Positions 7,111 through 8,053 of a stretch of DNA of 8,053 nucleotides are shown here, piece by piece. Position numbers and translations under genes: made by a program. The stretch comes from Cytophagaceae bacterium. Lineage in GTDB: Bacteria; Bacteroidota; Bacteroidia; Cytophagales; Flexibacteraceae. The notes below the pieces were generated by a model. It did not search any database. It saw nothing but the letters and a program-made list of their open reading frames with translations, and was not told the DNA's origin. The DNA is taken from the NCBI GenBank assembly GCA_947464365.1, contig CANHWS010000158.1, positions 1 to 8,053 of the forward strand, read 5' to 3'. The number at the start of each line of letters is the position of its first letter. Position 1 is the first letter of the stretch.

Positions 7111-8007
7111 CTAGGATAGTGCCTGTGCATCAAGGATGGAGCCTTGCGTTAGCCGAGGATGGCGGCAAAGGTAATATTTTGTTACCGCGTTGTCCATGGC
7201 TTGCACATGTGGGGCATCGCTTGCGGTCATGATGTCCTTCACTTGGCCGCTTTTGGTCAGGATCCTGATGTTGTTGGCACCAGCAAAATAGGTGGTATTA
7301 TTTATCTCGCCAGTGCAGAGCAGATACGGGATATCAGCTGACTGGACTACAAGGTCTGCAGGCCCAAGAGGCAACATCGAGGTGCTGCGCTCCCAGTCAA
7401 AGGGTTTGTCACTGATGAGGACCTTGAATAACTTGCGCTCCAGTAATGCTTTGCAGAGTTCGCTCAGGACAAGGTCGGGGTGCCGTGCCCAGCGTTTGAT
7501 TGCGGCCCAAATGTCAATATCATCTAACAATAAAAAATGGGCTAACCAGGCAGGGGCTTGGCTGCTTTGTAGGTCGTTAGGGGTTATCCTGGGCACTTCA
7601 TCCGGGGAAAGAAGTGTGGTCGGATGGAAAAAGTGAGCTAATGGATCGGCAAGCTGAAGTGGAACCCCCTCTGCAAAGAGGTGGCGCGCGCGGCGGAGCA
7701 ATTGCACTAACATCTGCTCGGTGCTCACTGTCGTTTTATGAAGATAGACTTGCCAATACATCAGGCGACGGGCTACCAAAAAGTTTTCGATGCTGTAAAT
7801 GGCTTTTTCTTCAACCACCAGATTGTCGTTAACCAAGTTCAGCATCTTGATGATCCTTTGGCTGGCAACTCCACCCTCGATCACACCCGTGAAGAACGAA
7901 TCCCGAGCCAAGTAATCCAACCGATCGACATCTAACTGCCCACTGATTAGTTGATGAAAAAAAGGACGCGTATAGGTGTCATTGAACCTCTTGATGGCCA
8001 CGCCCAT
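7111..8007 (-). CDS. HD-superfamily phosphohydrolase, C-terminal part (likely broken gene)
   Basis: These 298 residues match the C-terminal two thirds of the HD-domain phosphohydrolase (dNTPase/SAMHD1-like fold) found next to lpxD in many Bacteroidota. The strongest blocks are FFHQLISGQLDVDRLDYL (16-33), which supplies the last metal-binding Asp of the H...HD...D site, then RDSFFTGV (35-42), and further on YSIENFLVARRLMYWQVYLH (71-90). The amino-terminal region with the first His and the HD pair is missing from this frame: family members start well over 100 residues earlier. The ATG at 8007 lies inside conserved sequence and is not a natural start. Reading back from it, the same frame continues as recognisable homologous protein across a TAG at 8020-8022 (next entry). 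Alone, this product could not form the metal site. The stop is TAG at 7111-7113. Whether the true gene is a pseudogene or the stop is a sequence error cannot be settled here. Confidence 0.8.
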   Translation of the reverse strand: MGVAIKRFNDTYTRPFFHQLISGQLDVDRLDYLARDSFFTGVIEGGVASQRIIKMLNLVNDNLVVEEKAIYSIENFLVARRLMYWQVYLHKTTVSTEQMLVQLLRRARHLFAEGVPLQLADPLAHFFHPTTLLSPDEVPRITPNDLQSSQAPAWLAHFLLLDDIDIWAAIKRWARHPDLVLSELCKALLERKLFKVLISDKPFDWERSTSMLPLGPADLVVQSADIPYLLCTGEINNTTYFAGANNIRILTKSGQVKDIMTASDAPHVQAMDNAVTKYYLCRHPRLTQGSILDAQALS

Positions 8008-8053
8008 ATTGCCACCTAACTATTGTACCAGTTGTTGCATCACGAGCAGGGTA
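8008..8053 (-). pseudogene. Upstream continuation of the HD gene, interrupted by an in-frame TAG
   Basis: In the frame of the downstream HD protein the bases read T-L-L-V-M-Q-Q-L-V-Q-stop-L-G-G-N, running without a gap into M-G-V-A-I. From memory of family members this aligns with their 'SLLLM..LN.EF.G.L.LAI' stretch, with the stop falling where Glu or Gln is usual. One base change (CAG or GAG to TAG) would explain it. The rest of the amino-terminal half lies beyond the window. Confidence 0.6.

Noticed and set aside
7101..7111. Small hairpin GGCT-AAA-AGCC at the end of the HD gene as a terminator
   Set aside because: The stem is only 4 bp and no T-run follows on the coding strand.
8005..8019. 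Shine-Dalgarno-like AGGTGG just before the ATG at 8007, suggesting a real start
   Set aside because: These bases are Gly-Gly codons (GGT GGC) in continuous HD-family sequence, and Bacteroidota rarely rely on such sites. A start here would also leave the enzyme without its HD metal site.
7111..8022. Reassignment of TAG as a sense codon in this organism
   Set aside because: TAG ends the nuclease at a sensible place (1967) and the HD gene just before lpxD (7111), and the lipid A genes contain no internal TAG. A single damaged or misread codon is simpler.

Overview
The window comes from a member of the Bacteroidota, probably free-living or environmental. The main evidence is a fused LpxC-FabZ protein, the order HD-domain gene, lpxD, lpxC-fabZ, lpxA, and two exported proteins of the type-IX-secretion style. 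Two promoter candidates also match the Bacteroidota -33/-7 consensus (TTG or TTTG, then TAnnTTTG). No genus can be named from sequence alone. All recognisable genes lie on the minus strand, so the window reads from its right end to its left.

Right half (8053 to 3604): a lipid A biosynthesis block. First comes the C-terminal part of an HD-superfamily phosphohydrolase. Its reading frame is interrupted by an in-frame TAG at 8020-8022, in the middle of homologous sequence. After 62 bases comes lpxD. After a 227-base gap carrying a promoter candidate and a 16-bp palindrome comes lpxC-fabZ, which overlaps lpxA by the 4-base ATGA junction. Together LpxA, LpxC and LpxD make the first acylated, deacetylated and re-acylated UDP-glucosamine intermediates of lipid A. 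The FabZ half dehydrates 3-hydroxyacyl-ACP in fatty acid synthesis, which competes for the acyl donors that LpxA and LpxD use. A strong intrinsic terminator (3541-3572) closes this unit.

Middle (3278 to 3540): a non-coding, partly AT-rich spacer with a promoter candidate just before the next gene.

Left part (3277 to 1): two secreted proteins in tandem. The first is a signal-peptide-bearing endonuclease/exonuclease/phosphatase-fold enzyme with a C-terminal tail resembling a type IX sorting domain. The second, 29 bases downstream, is a large exported protein of unknown function whose frame stays open to the left edge of the window (645 residues visible). It is the longest open frame here and is easy to miss because its stop codon lies outside the window.

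No RNA genes, insertion sequences, CRISPR arrays or phage genes were seen. The lipid A block is ordinary. The points most worth a second look are the in-frame stop in the HD gene, the palindrome over the lpxC promoter candidate, and the uncharacterised exported protein.
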